A stretch of 64,000 nucleotides of DNA from Paenibacillus tianjinensis (GCF_017086365.1 NZ_CP070969.1:5482001-5546000); one strand, 5' to 3'; shown: positions 8,951 to 19,726, counted from the stretch's first letter. Numbers and translations: made by a program. The notes: generated by a model not told the origin, from the sequence alone.

Positions 8951-10918
8951 TCAGCGCAATAATCTCAGGCCATTCAGGATCACAAGAATCGTACTGCCCT
9001 CATGGCCAACTACGCCAAAAGGAAGGGCAATTCCCTGCAAGAAGTTGCTTAATATCAGAGTAAGGATCACCGTTACCGCAAAGACCATATTCTGCTTCAC
9101 AATCCGCTGAGTGCGGCGGGCCAATTCTATCGTCGAAGCAATCTCCTCGATATTATCATTCATTAATACCACATCGGCGATTTCAAGCGCGGCTCCGCTG
9201 CCCTTCATACCCATGCCCATCCCGACTGTAGCCGTAGCCAGCGCCGGCGCATCATTCACCCCGTCGCCGACCATGATGACATGGCCGTATTGTTCACGCA
9301 GCGCCTTGATATGGGTCACTTTGTCCTCCGGCAAAAGATCGGCAAAAACAAGATCGACTCCCGTTCTTCCGGCCATTACGGCCGCTGTGGCTTCACGGTC
9401 CCCCGTCAGCATGGCTACCTTAATTCCCAGCTTCTGCAGCTTCCGCACTGCGACTTCCGCCTGTGGACGCACCGTATCCTGCAGAGCAATCATGCCGGCG
9501 ATATGATCTCCTTCCAGAATCAGTGAAACGGTCTTCCCTTCACTCTCCAGCTGCTTCCGTACCGCTGTCCAGGACACAAGGCTCTCTTCCTCCACTGCCA
9601 CAGCAGGTTCATCCAATACATTGGTTTTACCTATTCTCCACAGCCTGCCGTTAATCCAGCCTTCAATCCCCCAGCCTGTCACGGATTTGCTCTCCTGGGT
9701 GCTGTACAGCTCCACTTGCTCCTCCTCCGCCAAACGGACAATGGCTTCTGCCAGCGGATGACGTGACAGCTTCTCAATCGAGGCGCTGACCGCCAGCAGC
9801 TCATCCCGGCTGTACCCTTCTCCGGCAATAAAATCAGTGACCTCTGGAATCCCCTCAGTAAGCGTACCCGTCTTGTCAAAAGCAACCACCGTTACCTTCG
9901 CCATATTCTCCAGGTGTACGCCGCCTTTGAACAGGATGCCTTTGCGCGCGCTTTTGGAAATGGCCGACAGCATGGCAGGCATAATAGACGAGACCAGGGC
10001 ACACGGAGAGGCGACAACCAGGAATACCATCGCTTTATAGAAAGTATTGCTCCAGCTCCAGTCCAGTACAAACGGCGGCAGAGCAATCAGAAGAACGGTT
10101 GCGAGGACCACCACACGGGCATAAACCGACTCCAGCCGTTTAATGAACCGCTGGGAATCCGGCACTTCGGTTTCCGCTTCTTCAACCATTTTGATGATTT
10201 TGGCAAAAAGCGTATGTTCGGCGGCAGTGGTGACTTCGATATACAGCGGACCTTCCCCGTTAACCGTTCCTGCGAACACTTCGCTTCCCACTGTCTTCTC
10301 AACCGGTAGGGATTCACCAGTAATTGAGGCCTGATTGACTGCCGACTCGCCGCGATAGACCTTGCCGTCTGCCGGAATCAGTTCACCCGGACGCACCAGC
10401 AGCAAATCTCCGACAGCCAAAAGATCAATCGGCACCTCACTCATGGCCCCCTGCTCAATGCGTACAGCCGTAGCCGGCTTCAGCGCCATCAGCGAAGAAA
10501 TGTCCTTTTTGCTGCGCTCCATAGTATAGCTCTCCAGCGCTCCGCTCATGGCAAAGATGAAGATGAGCATTGCCCCTTCATTCCAGTAGCCGATAGAGGC
10601 TGCGCCCAGTGCAGCGGCTATCATCAGCAGGTTGACATCGAGATCACGCTCTTTGACCAGTGTCTCTATGCCCTCCTTCGCCTTGATCCACCCGCCTACT
10701 GTGTACGAGATTACATAAATCAGCACGGAAAGCACTTCCGACCAGCCGCTGGCGGCCCAGGCGATAAGCATAAGCACTCCGCTGCCAAGCGCGGCCTGCA
10801 TTTCCCGGTTGCTCAGCATGGCTCGCGGATCAAAGCGCCGTGGCTTCGGGGTACGCGGCTGCTGTGCGTTGCCTTGGCGGGCTATCGGTTTAGGTAGTTG
10901 TTTGGATGTTGCTTGCAT
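8951..10918 (-). CDS. P1B4-type heavy-metal transporting ATPase (PfeT/ZosA-like)
   Basis: 655 residues. An actuator domain (TGES), phosphorylation motif DKTGTLTEG (near residue 350), ATP-binding HP motif (SRHPLAEAI) and hinge GDGVNDAPAL are all present. The membrane metal site is SPC rather than CPC, and the last helix carries HEGST. That combination defines the P1B4 group, which exports Fe2+, Co2+ or Zn2+. There is no N-terminal HMA domain; the N-terminus is a short basic tail. Bacillus PfeT, an iron exporter controlled by PerR and Fur, is the closest functional model. A Fur-type box and a long structured leader lie upstream, which supports iron export as the role, but the substrate is inferred. 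Confidence 0.9.
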   Translation of the reverse strand: MQATSKQLPKPIARQGNAQQPRTPKPRRFDPRAMLSNREMQAALGSGVLMLIAWAASGWSEVLSVLIYVISYTVGGWIKAKEGIETLVKERDLDVNLLMIAAALGAASIGYWNEGAMLIFIFAMSGALESYTMERSKKDISSLMALKPATAVRIEQGAMSEVPIDLLAVGDLLLVRPGELIPADGKVYRGESAVNQASITGESLPVEKTVGSEVFAGTVNGEGPLYIEVTTAAEHTLFAKIIKMVEEAETEVPDSQRFIKRLESVYARVVVLATVLLIALPPFVLDWSWSNTFYKAMVFLVVASPCALVSSIMPAMLSAISKSARKGILFKGGVHLENMAKVTVVAFDKTGTLTEGIPEVTDFIAGEGYSRDELLAVSASIEKLSRHPLAEAIVRLAEEEQVELYSTQESKSVTGWGIEGWINGRLWRIGKTNVLDEPAVAVEEESLVSWTAVRKQLESEGKTVSLILEGDHIAGMIALQDTVRPQAEVAVRKLQKLGIKVAMLTGDREATAAVMAGRTGVDLVFADLLPEDKVTHIKALREQYGHVIMVGDGVNDAPALATATVGMGMGMKGSGAALEIADVVLMNDNIEEIASTIELARRTQRIVKQNMVFAVTVILTLILSNFLQGIALPFGVVGHEGSTILVILNGLRLLR

Positions 10919-11068
10919 AATAAATCACCTTCCTGTTTGTAGTGAAGAGCATAAGTGAGAATAAGCGTCTGACTGAGAGATCCCGACTGAGAGACTTACT
11001 GAGAATGAGAGCCATTATTAAAGCCCTTAAAATGACACATGCTGCCCCGGCTCAGCCGGGACAGCATG
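10919..11068 (-). promoter_or_regulatory. Long leader of the metal ATPase gene with stem-loop and short repeats
   Basis: CATGCTG-C-CCCGGC and GCCGGG-A-CAGCATG (11038-11068) form a stem of 7+6 pairs around one mismatch with a 3-base loop. Closer to the gene, GACTGAGAGA occurs at 10971-10980 and 10985-10994, with a third related ACTGAGA. No U run follows the hairpin on the minus strand, so it looks like a structured 5' untranslated region rather than a terminator. Confidence 0.45.
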
Positions 11069-11074
11069 ATAAAT

Positions 11075-11093
11075 GAGAATGATAATCATTGTT
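11075..11093 (-). promoter_or_regulatory. Fur-type iron box upstream of the metal ATPase
   Basis: GAGAATGATAATCATTGTT matches 16 of 19 bases of the classical Fur box GATAATGATAATCATTATC. It lies about 157 bases before the ATPase start, just downstream of a possible promoter (TTGCAG then ACTATT on the minus strand). PerR boxes are similar, so either regulator could bind. Confidence 0.7.
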
Positions 11094-11298
11094 GCAATAG
11101 TACAACTATATTTCCTCACTGCAACTTATACATATACTATACCACTATACGCCGTAAAGTAAACCCGGAGACTAGTCTGAATTTAAGCGGTTCGGCGGAG
11201 GAATGCGGAGACATGGCCAATACTGATTGAATTGTATTCTATACCGTTAGATTCCTGATATCTGGTGATCCTGGAACTTTAATTGCAGTCTGTTCAAT

Positions 11299-11335
11299 TA
11301 AAAAAGCGGAATCCGGCCTTTGCGCAGGATTCCGC
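11299..11335 (-). terminator. Intrinsic terminator after PPDK-like gene
   Basis: GCGGAATCC (11306-11314) and GGATTCCGC (11327-11335) form a perfect 9-base stem. On the minus strand it runs into a T tract. Between it and the next gene (11336-11549) I see only a short possible repeat (TGCAGTTA, TACAGTTA) and no convincing gene. Confidence 0.8.
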
Positions 11336-11549
11336 CTAAATAAGTGTACAGAGTGCAGTTATTTCCTAAAGAGCACGAAAAAACAATCGTCTAACTGCAC
11401 GTAGTACAGTTATCACTAATGGCGGGTCAAAGTAATCTGAGCCGCGGGTTGGCCGGGAAAGACTAATCCACCCGACCGGTATATGCCCCGGGAGACGGTC
11501 TAAGCGGCAGGCTCCGCCAGACAGCGGACAGTGACAGGGCGCTAAATGA

Positions 11550-12608
11550 CTACAGCCATCCTCCGGCGGCTGTATCACCATTGTCCTGCCGGGCCATCCA
11601 GGTCAGGCAGGCCGCCCGGAGCAGCGCTTCGGTCCGCAGGCCCGCGCTGCAAAAGATCCCGCTCATGCCGATCCGGTACAGATCGGCAAGCGCCCCCGCC
11701 GCCGGTGCCCCCGCGGCGAGCACCACCGCCGCCGGCTTCACGCGCCGCACGGCGGCCAGGACCTCTCCCGCCGTGCGGGCAAAGCCCTCGGCGGTGAATT
11801 CTTCCGGCGCGGCTATGTCCGCCGCGCCGTCAAGCACCAGGAAATCGGCGATACGCGCGATTTCCCCCGCGGCGGCGGGCTGGACATCCGGGGCAACCAG
11901 CGCCCCGATGCTGCACGCCGCCGCGTAAGCGTGGCCGAGAGTCTGTTCGGCCACGTCCTCGATGAATTCGCGTTTCACCGCGAATTCGGCAGCGCTGGCG
12001 GGATATGGCGCCAGCAGATCGATGCGGCTGTCTCTGCCCAGCCGCTGATTTGCCGCCACGGCGGCAAACAGGGCTTCGAGCTGGACATCGTGCAGCTTAG
12101 CCAGTTTGGCGGGCGCTGCGGCAAGCTCCTGCGTATAGAGCAGAGTGACGGCCGCCCAGGCGCCATCCGCCGATTCCAGCAGCGCTGCTGAAACAGCCCT
12201 CAGCCGGTAATAAATCCGCTGAAGGGTGCGTTCAGCCTGGAATTCGTCTTCACTGTTCAGCCAGCATTCATACAATCCGGCAAGCTCCGGGGTTTGCAGC
12301 CATTCCTCACTCCGGATGAGGCAGGGTCCTCCCGGAAGTGAACCCGCCTCATCCCGGAATAACGGCCGGTCTTCGGCTCCCTCACGCAGCACCAGGAAGG
12401 CCGTGCGGTCTCCTACCCGCCTCATAAAAGTCCGTTTGGGCGCTTCCGCTCCCGCATTCCGCCCCGCTTCGGTGATAAACTCCGCAGCAGCGGAGGCTAC
12501 AGATGCGGCCTGGCTCATTTCCGCTCCTATCGCCCGGTCCCCAGCATTATACTTGAACGGGCGCTCCACATTGTTCCGGTTTTGATTCTGCTGACGTTCA
12601 CCCTTCAT
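11550..12608 (-). CDS. Stand-alone, degenerate PEP-utilising-enzyme (PPDK C-terminal-like) protein
   Basis: 352 residues, alanine-rich and GC-rich. The second half resembles the C-terminal TIM barrel of pyruvate phosphate dikinase / PEP synthase / PtsI. EIARIADFLVLDGAADIAA aligns with the family segment containing ADFFSFGTNDLTQ, and IGMSGIFCSAGLRTEALLRA aligns with the SCSPFRVPIARLAA region. The family glutamate in MIEIPRA and the GTNDLTQ metal-site residues are not conserved here, and there is no His phosphotransfer domain and no ATP-grasp domain. Activity is therefore doubtful; a structural or regulatory role is possible. The start ATG (MKGERQQ) has AGGTGGG 7 bases upstream; the frame could extend 13 codons further. 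Confidence 0.55.
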   Translation of the reverse strand: MKGERQQNQNRNNVERPFKYNAGDRAIGAEMSQAASVASAAAEFITEAGRNAGAEAPKRTFMRRVGDRTAFLVLREGAEDRPLFRDEAGSLPGGPCLIRSEEWLQTPELAGLYECWLNSEDEFQAERTLQRIYYRLRAVSAALLESADGAWAAVTLLYTQELAAAPAKLAKLHDVQLEALFAAVAANQRLGRDSRIDLLAPYPASAAEFAVKREFIEDVAEQTLGHAYAAACSIGALVAPDVQPAAAGEIARIADFLVLDGAADIAAPEEFTAEGFARTAGEVLAAVRRVKPAAVVLAAGAPAAGALADLYRIGMSGIFCSAGLRTEALLRAACLTWMARQDNGDTAAGGWL

Positions 12609-12788
12609 CACCGCACCCACCTTTTTTTGGCTTTGGATTGCCGGCACCTATTCCTGATACACGCTGTACCGGCATGTTACAAACCTTCTGTTTATAAATA
12701 CGGGGTCCGGGCTTGAAATATGCAAGCGGTATCAATGGAGTCTGATATTTACGGTGCGGACGGCGGAACAACACTCCCTCCAAACAAC

Positions 12789-12857
12789 AAAAAAAGCCGC
12801 CTCCGCAAGCAATCTCGGCTCTAAGTCTAGAGACGGGACTGCTCCCGGAGGAGGCTT
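12789..12857 (-). terminator. Long intrinsic terminator after metY
   Basis: On the minus strand AAGCCTCCTCCG pairs with CGGAGGCGGCTT across an inner structured loop and ends in a T7 run. It directly follows the metY stop. Confidence 0.85.
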
Positions 12858-12890
12858 GTAGGTTAAACTGCTGTGTCTGCTGATCCCGCC

Positions 12891-14219
<1,329 letters not shown>

Positions 14220-14365
14220 TTAACAATCTTGAATTGTAACTATTCTCTCACAAACGGTGTTATTTGGGAAGAGAAAATCCACATTATTCCGGTGTGTTTT
14301 ATTATAGTTACAGTATACGCTTACATTAATACCTCTGCCGAACAGCCCGTCCACTATGTATATAC

Positions 14366-14404
14366 AAAAAAGCGGAGGCACAAAAAGTTTTGTATCCCCC
14401 GCTT
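14366..14404 (-). terminator. Intrinsic terminator after deoC
   Basis: On the minus strand AAGCGGGGG pairs with CCTCCGCTT through an inner CAAAA/TTTTG stem and continues into TTTTTTG. It lies 25 bases past the deoC stop. Confidence 0.85.
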
Positions 14405-14428
14405 GTCCATCCTTTTAAACGCAGACGA

Positions 14429-15106
14429 TTAGTAGCTGCTCTGGCTTTGCTCGCCCTTGGCAATGGCTACGCCGCCGCTCGTACCGATCCGGGTTGCCCC
14501 CGCTCCGATCATGATCAGCGCATCCTCGCTGCTGCGTACACCACCGGAGGCTTTGACGCCGATATCAGGACCCACTGTTGCCCGCATCAGCGCGATATCT
14601 TCCTTCGTAGCGCCTCCTGTGGAGAATCCGGTCGAAGTCTTCACAAAGTCTGCTCCAGCTTCTACCGCAAGCTTGCAGGCGCGAACCTTCTCTTCCTCGC
14701 TCAGCAGGCAAGTCTCAATAATTACCTTGGTCAGCGCTTTGCCGCGGGCTGCATCCACAACAGCAGCGATATCGCGTTTAACCAGTTCATTGTCACCGTC
14801 TTTCAATGCGCCGATGTTGATAACCATATCCACTTCGCCTGCACCGTTTGCGATTGCGTTGGTGGTTTCAAAGGCTTTGGTTTCCGGCGTGGAGGCTCCC
14901 AGCGGGAAGCCGATAACAGTACATACTTTTACTTCAGGTGTATCCTTCAGCACTTCATGGGCAACTGCGACCCAAGCCGGGTTAACGCACACGGAAGCAA
15001 ATTTATAAGTTTTGGCCTCTTCTGCCAGCTTGATGATATCTTCCTTACGGGCGTCCGCTTTTAGCAGCGTATGATCAATGATCCCGGATATTGTGTTTTC
15101 ACTCAT
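14429..15106 (-). CDS. deoC: Deoxyribose-phosphate aldolase
   Basis: 225 residues, DeoC class I aldolase. It cleaves 2-deoxyribose 5-phosphate to glyceraldehyde 3-phosphate and acetaldehyde in deoxynucleoside breakdown. Catalytic segments are present: [10 protein letters not shown] at the N-terminus, CTVIGFPLG, the proton-relay [10 protein letters not shown], the Schiff-base lysine in [14 protein letters not shown], and VKASGGVRS. The start is the ATG of MSENTIS, with GGAGGAA 6 bases upstream. It is a single-gene unit with its own terminator. Confidence 0.96.
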   Translation of the reverse strand: MSENTISGIIDHTLLKADARKEDIIKLAEEAKTYKFASVCVNPAWVAVAHEVLKDTPEVKVCTVIGFPLGASTPETKAFETTNAIANGAGEVDMVINIGALKDGDNELVKRDIAAVVDAARGKALTKVIIETCLLSEEEKVRACKLAVEAGADFVKTSTGFSTGGATKEDIALMRATVGPDIGVKASGGVRSSEDALIMIGAGATRIGTSGGVAIAKGEQSQSSY

Positions 15107-15184
15107 TATTAATTCCTCCATGGTTGTAGATGTTCTCATTCCTTGTAATCATACCAATAGTGGACTGCTTTGGAAAGCAGAACA

Positions 15185-15204
15185 GGGGATGCCTCAGCAT
15201 CCCC
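15185..15204 (-). terminator. Hairpin after SPFH gene
   Basis: GGGGATGC (15185-15192) and GCATCCCC (15197-15204) form a perfect 8-base stem with the tetraloop CTCA. It lies 45 bases past the SPFH-protein stop; the following T content is only moderate. Confidence 0.6.
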
Positions 15205-15248
15205 TTGGATTGTTTGTTTGGTGAAAGAGTACTATTCACTACTTATAA

Positions 15249-16079
15249 TTATTTTTGCGTCAGTGACTCAATATCAATAAAAGGTGTAGCCCCGCCTGTT
15301 ACCGTCGGCAGAACGCCGTTCCATTTCTCCAAGGCTTTCTCCTGAACCTCGATTTGCTTCAGCTGCACCAGCTCGGGTGTAACCTCCTGCTTCTTAAGTC
15401 TTAAGGATTCCGCTTCCGCCTGCGCTTGCGCGATCTTCTGCTTCGCCTCAATCTCGATCCGCCGGAGGTCGTTCTCTGCCTTGAGCGCCTGCTGCTGGGC
15501 AACCTGTTTCGCTTCAATGGACTGGTCGAATGCATCCGAGAATTTGAAATTCACAATGTTAATATCATTTACAACGAGGTCGTATTTGGCCAAACGTTTG
15601 GTCAGGAGATCGCTGATCTCTCCTGCCACCACATCCCGCCGGGTAATCAGATCCTCAGCCGGATATTTGGCGGTTACTTCTTTGACAATCTCCTGAATCG
15701 CCGGATTGATAATCACCGCATCGAAGCTGCCTCCGATGTTGTTCATCAGATTGTATGCAGAATCTTTGTTGACGGAATAGTTAACCGCCACATGGGTGGA
15801 TACCGGCTGCAGGTCCTTGGAGGATGCAGAGGTATCCGTCTCCGCTTTGGTCACCTGGGTGTTGACTTGTATGACACTCTGGAAAAACGGAATTTTCAGA
15901 TGTATGCCCGGCGATAACATATTATTGTTGAGTTTACCGAAGGTTTTGTAGAGTCCCACATGTCCGTACTGTACCGTTGCAAAGGAATTGGCGGCAATCA
16001 GCACCACTACCAGCACCCCTGCTGCGATGCTGATGATTTTCCCCGGCTTTGCCTGTTTTAATTTTGGATTAACTTCCAT
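15249..16079 (-). CDS. Prohibitin / SPFH (band 7) family membrane protein
   Basis: 276 residues. One N-terminal membrane helix (about 15-33, IISIAAGVLVVVLIAANSFA) is followed by a band-7/SPFH domain (about 35-205; TVQYGHVGLYKTFGKL, SPGIHLKIPFFQSVIQVNTQ, INIVNFKFSDAFDQSIEAKQVAQQ) and a charged C-terminal coiled coil (about 205-250). Such proteins form oligomeric scaffolds at membranes. G-rich ribosome binding site GGGGG lies about 8 bases before the ATG. It is a single gene between deoC and a lipoprotein gene; its partner is unknown. Confidence 0.9.
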   Translation of the reverse strand: MEVNPKLKQAKPGKIISIAAGVLVVVLIAANSFATVQYGHVGLYKTFGKLNNNMLSPGIHLKIPFFQSVIQVNTQVTKAETDTSASSKDLQPVSTHVAVNYSVNKDSAYNLMNNIGGSFDAVIINPAIQEIVKEVTAKYPAEDLITRRDVVAGEISDLLTKRLAKYDLVVNDINIVNFKFSDAFDQSIEAKQVAQQQALKAENDLRRIEIEAKQKIAQAQAEAESLRLKKQEVTPELVQLKQIEVQEKALEKWNGVLPTVTGGATPFIDIESLTQK

Positions 16080-16181
16080 AATCGTATCCCCCTAATTGAT
16101 GCGCGTTTTGGAATTGTTATCCTTTTATACGGTGGCATAGCTGCTGCGGTCGCAAAGATTTTATTAAGGAACCTTAACGGA

Positions 16182-18077
16182 TCATTCCTCCCGGGGCATC
16201 GCGGGAATCAACCCTTCCGGAATGAGCTGGTACTCTCGTCCTTCACTCTCCCCCATATTCGAGGCCTCATATATCAGGTCGTCTCTAAGCACCACGGAAT
16301 CCGCATGCAAAGCATCGTTTAAGTCCGCTTCCTCAGCATGGCCGTTATGCCAGCGGTAAATATAGGCGGTCATTGGGGTACCATGCGCGGAGACTCCTTC
16401 TGGAGTACCATCCCGGTCAACATCCGCTTCACGGATATGTCCGGTGTCCACCCGCAGCACTCCGGCCGGCGCCCCCGCTCCATCTATTGTGTAATAGCTG
16501 CTGAGCGATAAATTCGCCCCCAGCCCGCCGGTGATTTTCAGCTTCAATCCTGTGAACAGGGATGACACTTCGGCCGTAATATCCTCCGGCTTGCGGTAAT
16601 TGTAGGTACCGACGGGCCCTAAGCTGTAATGTCCCTTGGCAGTCCCGAGATCAGCATAGACGTAGTCCTCATCCCCCGGTTTGGTGTAGAACGTGAGCTG
16701 TACTCCGCCGAAATTCTCCAGCCACCGCCCGGAGATTATCACCGCATCCGGAGGGATTCCTGACCAGGCTTCTGCCGTGGGAATCTCCTTCATTCTCTGC
16801 CAATTCAGCCGGACCAGCCCTGCCGCCTGTACACCGGTGGGAAGTGAGGATTGGCCGGTCACTACCCCCCGCTCCATATCTATACCCTGGAAGGTAAAGG
16901 CCCGCTTCCACTCCCTGCCCCCGTTATCCGTTGTATAGAGCACCGCTGGATCGTCCGGGCTGCCGGTCACAAACCATCCGTGCTGATTGTCTGCCATTGC
17001 CAGCTTTGCCGGTATATATCCGGGAAAAGACTGCTCCCCGTCTGTCCAGGTCTTGCCGCCGTCACGGGTCCAGCCCACTGTATTGGCGTTGTCACAAGGG
17101 GAGCAGTAACCGCTCATATAGGCTTCCTCACTGCTTAAGACAACGAGCATGCCGGGAGCGGCACCGTTATTGGCCGGAATGTCGTTAACCTCATCCACTG
17201 CAAATCCCGGAGCCGGTCCTGCCCCCGCTGTCCCGTGGTTCAGTACGGTCCGCCAATGTCTGCCTCCATCTGACGTATGGAACAGTGAATACGCCGTCTG
17301 GTGCATCCCCGAGTCGCCGATACATTCGATCCAGGCATCGTCCGGACCTGTCGAGCGGATCACAGCACCGGTCAGTGAAACCTTCTTACGTGTCAGTACG
17401 GTTCTCCATGTTAAGCCGCCGTCCGTCGTCCGCTGGAAGGCGAAGTCCTTGGGCGAAGCGCTGGTGACCGCCCAGCCGTTCAGGCGGTCATAATAATAAG
17501 CATCACCCACCAGATTCCCGGGGGCAGGGAGACTCTCCCATGTCTGCCCCCCGTCCGTTGTCACGGCAGCACCGCTGAAGCCGGTGTCCGGCGAAATGAA
17601 ATGCAGGTCATCCCGGTTCGGGACAGTGCCTGTCAGCGTCCAATGCGCTCCGCTGTCCCTGGTTCGCAGCAGGCTCCCTGTCTCCAGCTCTGCCCAGGCA
17701 TGCGCGTTGTCCAGGGCGAACAGGCTCAGCACCGTCCCCTGGCCGGTGTATTGCACCTGCCAGTCCGCACCGCCGTTACCGGTGCGGGCAATCCAGCCCT
17801 TGCCGCCGATCCAGCCGGCGTCCGGGCCAGTCATTCCCAGCGCGCTGATGCTGCGGATCGGGACTCCCTGCTGCGCAGCACTGCCGGCAGCCGGGGTTGC
17901 CACCGCCGCTGTGCCGGACGGAGACGGAGCGGTGCTGGCTATCGCCGCCGCTGCAGGCGGCGAAGCGGCAGGAGTTGATTCGGCCGCCTGCCCGCCGGAA
18001 CTCCCGCAGCCTGCCGTGACCAGGAGCAGCGGAACCAGCAGCGCTGCCGCGGTTTTTCTCAGGATGACAACAAACAT
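16182..18077 (-). CDS. Lipoprotein with YCF48/BNR-like beta-propeller
   Basis: 631 residues. A signal peptide with lipobox LLVTAGC points to a lipid-anchored extracytoplasmic protein. An Ala/Ser/Pro-rich linker follows, then a propeller of WxxxxxG..TxDGGxTW-type repeats (TRTGNGGADW, LLRTRDSGAHW, TTDGGQTWESL, TTDGGLTWRTVL, HTSDGGRHWRTV, TRDGGKTWTDG, TTDNGGREWKRA) as in YCF48-like photosystem assembly and sialidase folds. The last 200 residues form a separate domain I cannot name, with DRDGTPEG resembling a calcium-binding loop. The start is the second ATG (MFVVILRK), with GAGGTG 9 bases upstream. The function is unknown; there is no photosynthesis context. Confidence 0.8.
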   Translation of the reverse strand: MFVVILRKTAAALLVPLLLVTAGCGSSGGQAAESTPAASPPAAAAIASTAPSPSGTAAVATPAAGSAAQQGVPIRSISALGMTGPDAGWIGGKGWIARTGNGGADWQVQYTGQGTVLSLFALDNAHAWAELETGSLLRTRDSGAHWTLTGTVPNRDDLHFISPDTGFSGAAVTTDGGQTWESLPAPGNLVGDAYYYDRLNGWAVTSASPKDFAFQRTTDGGLTWRTVLTRKKVSLTGAVIRSTGPDDAWIECIGDSGMHQTAYSLFHTSDGGRHWRTVLNHGTAGAGPAPGFAVDEVNDIPANNGAAPGMLVVLSSEEAYMSGYCSPCDNANTVGWTRDGGKTWTDGEQSFPGYIPAKLAMADNQHGWFVTGSPDDPAVLYTTDNGGREWKRAFTFQGIDMERGVVTGQSSLPTGVQAAGLVRLNWQRMKEIPTAEAWSGIPPDAVIISGRWLENFGGVQLTFYTKPGDEDYVYADLGTAKGHYSLGPVGTYNYRKPEDITAEVSSLFTGLKLKITGGLGANLSLSSYYTIDGAGAPAGVLRVDTGHIREADVDRDGTPEGVSAHGTPMTAYIYRWHNGHAEEADLNDALHADSVVLRDDLIYEASNMGESEGREYQLIPEGLIPAMPREE

Positions 18078-18218
18078 TACTATATGCACCTCTACTTTAC
18101 CGGAATCTATTGTTGTATATATAGAAAAGTATAAGCAGCTTCAGACAGCCAGAGGTAACGGTATAGACGCCTGCGGGTTAAAATCCTGTTGTATTTTACT
18201 GGATATATATTTATTGGA

Positions 18219-18251
18219 TAAAAAAACAGCCCTCTCCTAAGAGAAAGCTGT
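18219..18251 (-). terminator. Intrinsic terminator after sulP
   Basis: On the minus strand ACAGCTTTCTC pairs with GAGAGGGCTGT and runs into seven T residues. It lies just past the SulP transporter stop. Confidence 0.85.
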
Positions 18252-18271
18252 GAATAGATTTTCTATTGCTG

Positions 18272-19726
18272 TTACAGGTTACCACCGGACAAAGCAAGCC
18301 CGATCCGGTTTACAAGACGCGTGCTTTCTTCGTTCAATCCGGTAACCGCCACCTTTTTGCCGAGTGCTTCATATCTGCTGATTGTCTTGGCAATGGCGCC
18401 GGCAGCCGATTGATCCCACACATGCGAATGGGTAAAGTCGATGATAACCTGTTCAGGATCGCCATCATAATTGAACTCATGGACGAAATGGCTTGTCGTA
18501 CCGAAGAACAGCTGCCCGGAGACCGTATACGTTGCCGTATCTGCGGCTGTGTGAACACTCAGGTGAATCGATGCTATTTTCCAGGCAAACGTCAGCGCGC
18601 TGAGCAGAACCCCGAACAGAACTCCAATCGACAGATTATCTGTAGCGACCACTGTAACCACCGTTACAATCATGACTAATGCATCACTGAGCGGAACACG
18701 GGCCAACGAAGCCAGCGAACCCCATTCAAAGGTACTGATGCATACCATAATCATCACTCCGACCAGAGCACCCATCGGTATCTGCTTGACCACATCGCCG
18801 AGCACAAGAATAAGCAGCAGCAGGAAAATTCCGGAGACGAAGGTGGAGAGACGGGTTCTTCCGCCTGACTTCATGTTGACCATCGACTGGCCGATCATCG
18901 CGCAGCCTGCCATGCCTCCAAAGAAGCCGGTAACGATATTCGCCAGCCCTTGCCCCTTGGCTTCCCGGTTCTTATCGCTTCCGGTACCGGTAATGTCATC
19001 GATCAGGGTTGCGGTCATTAGTGATTCCAGCAGACCTACTACTGCCAGCGATAAGGAATACGGCAGAATAGTGAGCAGCATATCAAGGGTGATCGGCAGC
19101 TGCGGAATATGGAACAGCGGCAGTGCAGAGGTTAACTCCCCCATATCTCCCACGGTCTTCACGTCCAGACCAAGCACGATACTCAGTACGGAGACGATGA
19201 TGATAGCAACCAGTGCCGATGGCACTGCCTTAGTAAAACGCGGAACGGTATAGATAATAACAAGTGTCAGTGCTACCAGGGCATACATGACCCAGCCTTG
19301 TCCTTTGAAATGCGTCAGCTGCGCCATAAAAATCAGGATGGCCAGCGCGTTGACAAAGCCGGTCATGACCGGCTGCGGCAGGAAGGTAATGAACCTCCCC
19401 AGCTTCAGCATCCCCATCAGGATCTGAAAGATTCCGCAGAGGATCGTGGCCGCGAAAAGATACTCAATGCCATGGTTCAGCACGAGGCTGCCGACAAGCA
19501 GTGCCATCGCACCGGTTGCAGCCGAGATCATCCCGGGTCTGCCTCCGGCAATTGCGGTGACAATTGCGATGCAGAAGGAGGCATACAGGCCCACCATCGG
19601 GCTGACTCCGGCCAGGATCGAGAACGCGATGGCTTCCGGGATCAGCGCGATAGCCACCGTCATCCCTGACAGAATGTCGCTCCGAGGATTCGACAACCAG
19701 CCGTTATTCATATTATTTTGCTTCAA
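18272..19726 (-). CDS. SulP-family anion transporter with STAS domain
   Basis: 484 residues. About ten to twelve membrane helices fill residues 15-380 (opening SDILSGMTVAIALIPEAIAFSILAGVSPMVGLYASF, the SulP signature), followed by a cytoplasmic STAS domain (about 395-480; VIIDFTHSHVWDQSAAGAIAKTI). Family members carry sulfate, bicarbonate or other anions, usually with Na+ or H+; the substrate cannot be read from the sequence. The start is probably the TTG at 19726: AGGAGG lies 10 bases before it, while the ATG five codons later is 25 bases away. An inverted repeat lies upstream at 19761-19781. Confidence 0.9.
   Translation of the reverse strand: MKQNNMNNGWLSNPRSDILSGMTVAIALIPEAIAFSILAGVSPMVGLYASFCIAIVTAIAGGRPGMISAATGAMALLVGSLVLNHGIEYLFAATILCGIFQILMGMLKLGRFITFLPQPVMTGFVNALAILIFMAQLTHFKGQGWVMYALVALTLVIIYTVPRFTKAVPSALVAIIIVSVLSIVLGLDVKTVGDMGELTSALPLFHIPQLPITLDMLLTILPYSLSLAVVGLLESLMTATLIDDITGTGSDKNREAKGQGLANIVTGFFGGMAGCAMIGQSMVNMKSGGRTRLSTFVSGIFLLLLILVLGDVVKQIPMGALVGVMIMVCISTFEWGSLASLARVPLSDALVMIVTVVTVVATDNLSIGVLFGVLLSALTFAWKIASIHLSVHTAADTATYTVSGQLFFGTTSHFVHEFNYDGDPEQVIIDFTHSHVWDQSAAGAIAKTISRYEALGKKVAVTGLNEESTRLVNRIGLALSGGNL

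Noticed and set aside
11038..11068. ATPase leader hairpin considered as a czcD/NiCo metal riboswitch
   Set aside because: A single stem without the four-way junction and conserved loops of that class. It is kept only as an unexplained hairpin.
11366..11581. Short open frames in the gap after the PPDK-like gene
   Set aside because: No ribosome site, arginine/proline-rich readings and overlap with the gene's 3' end.
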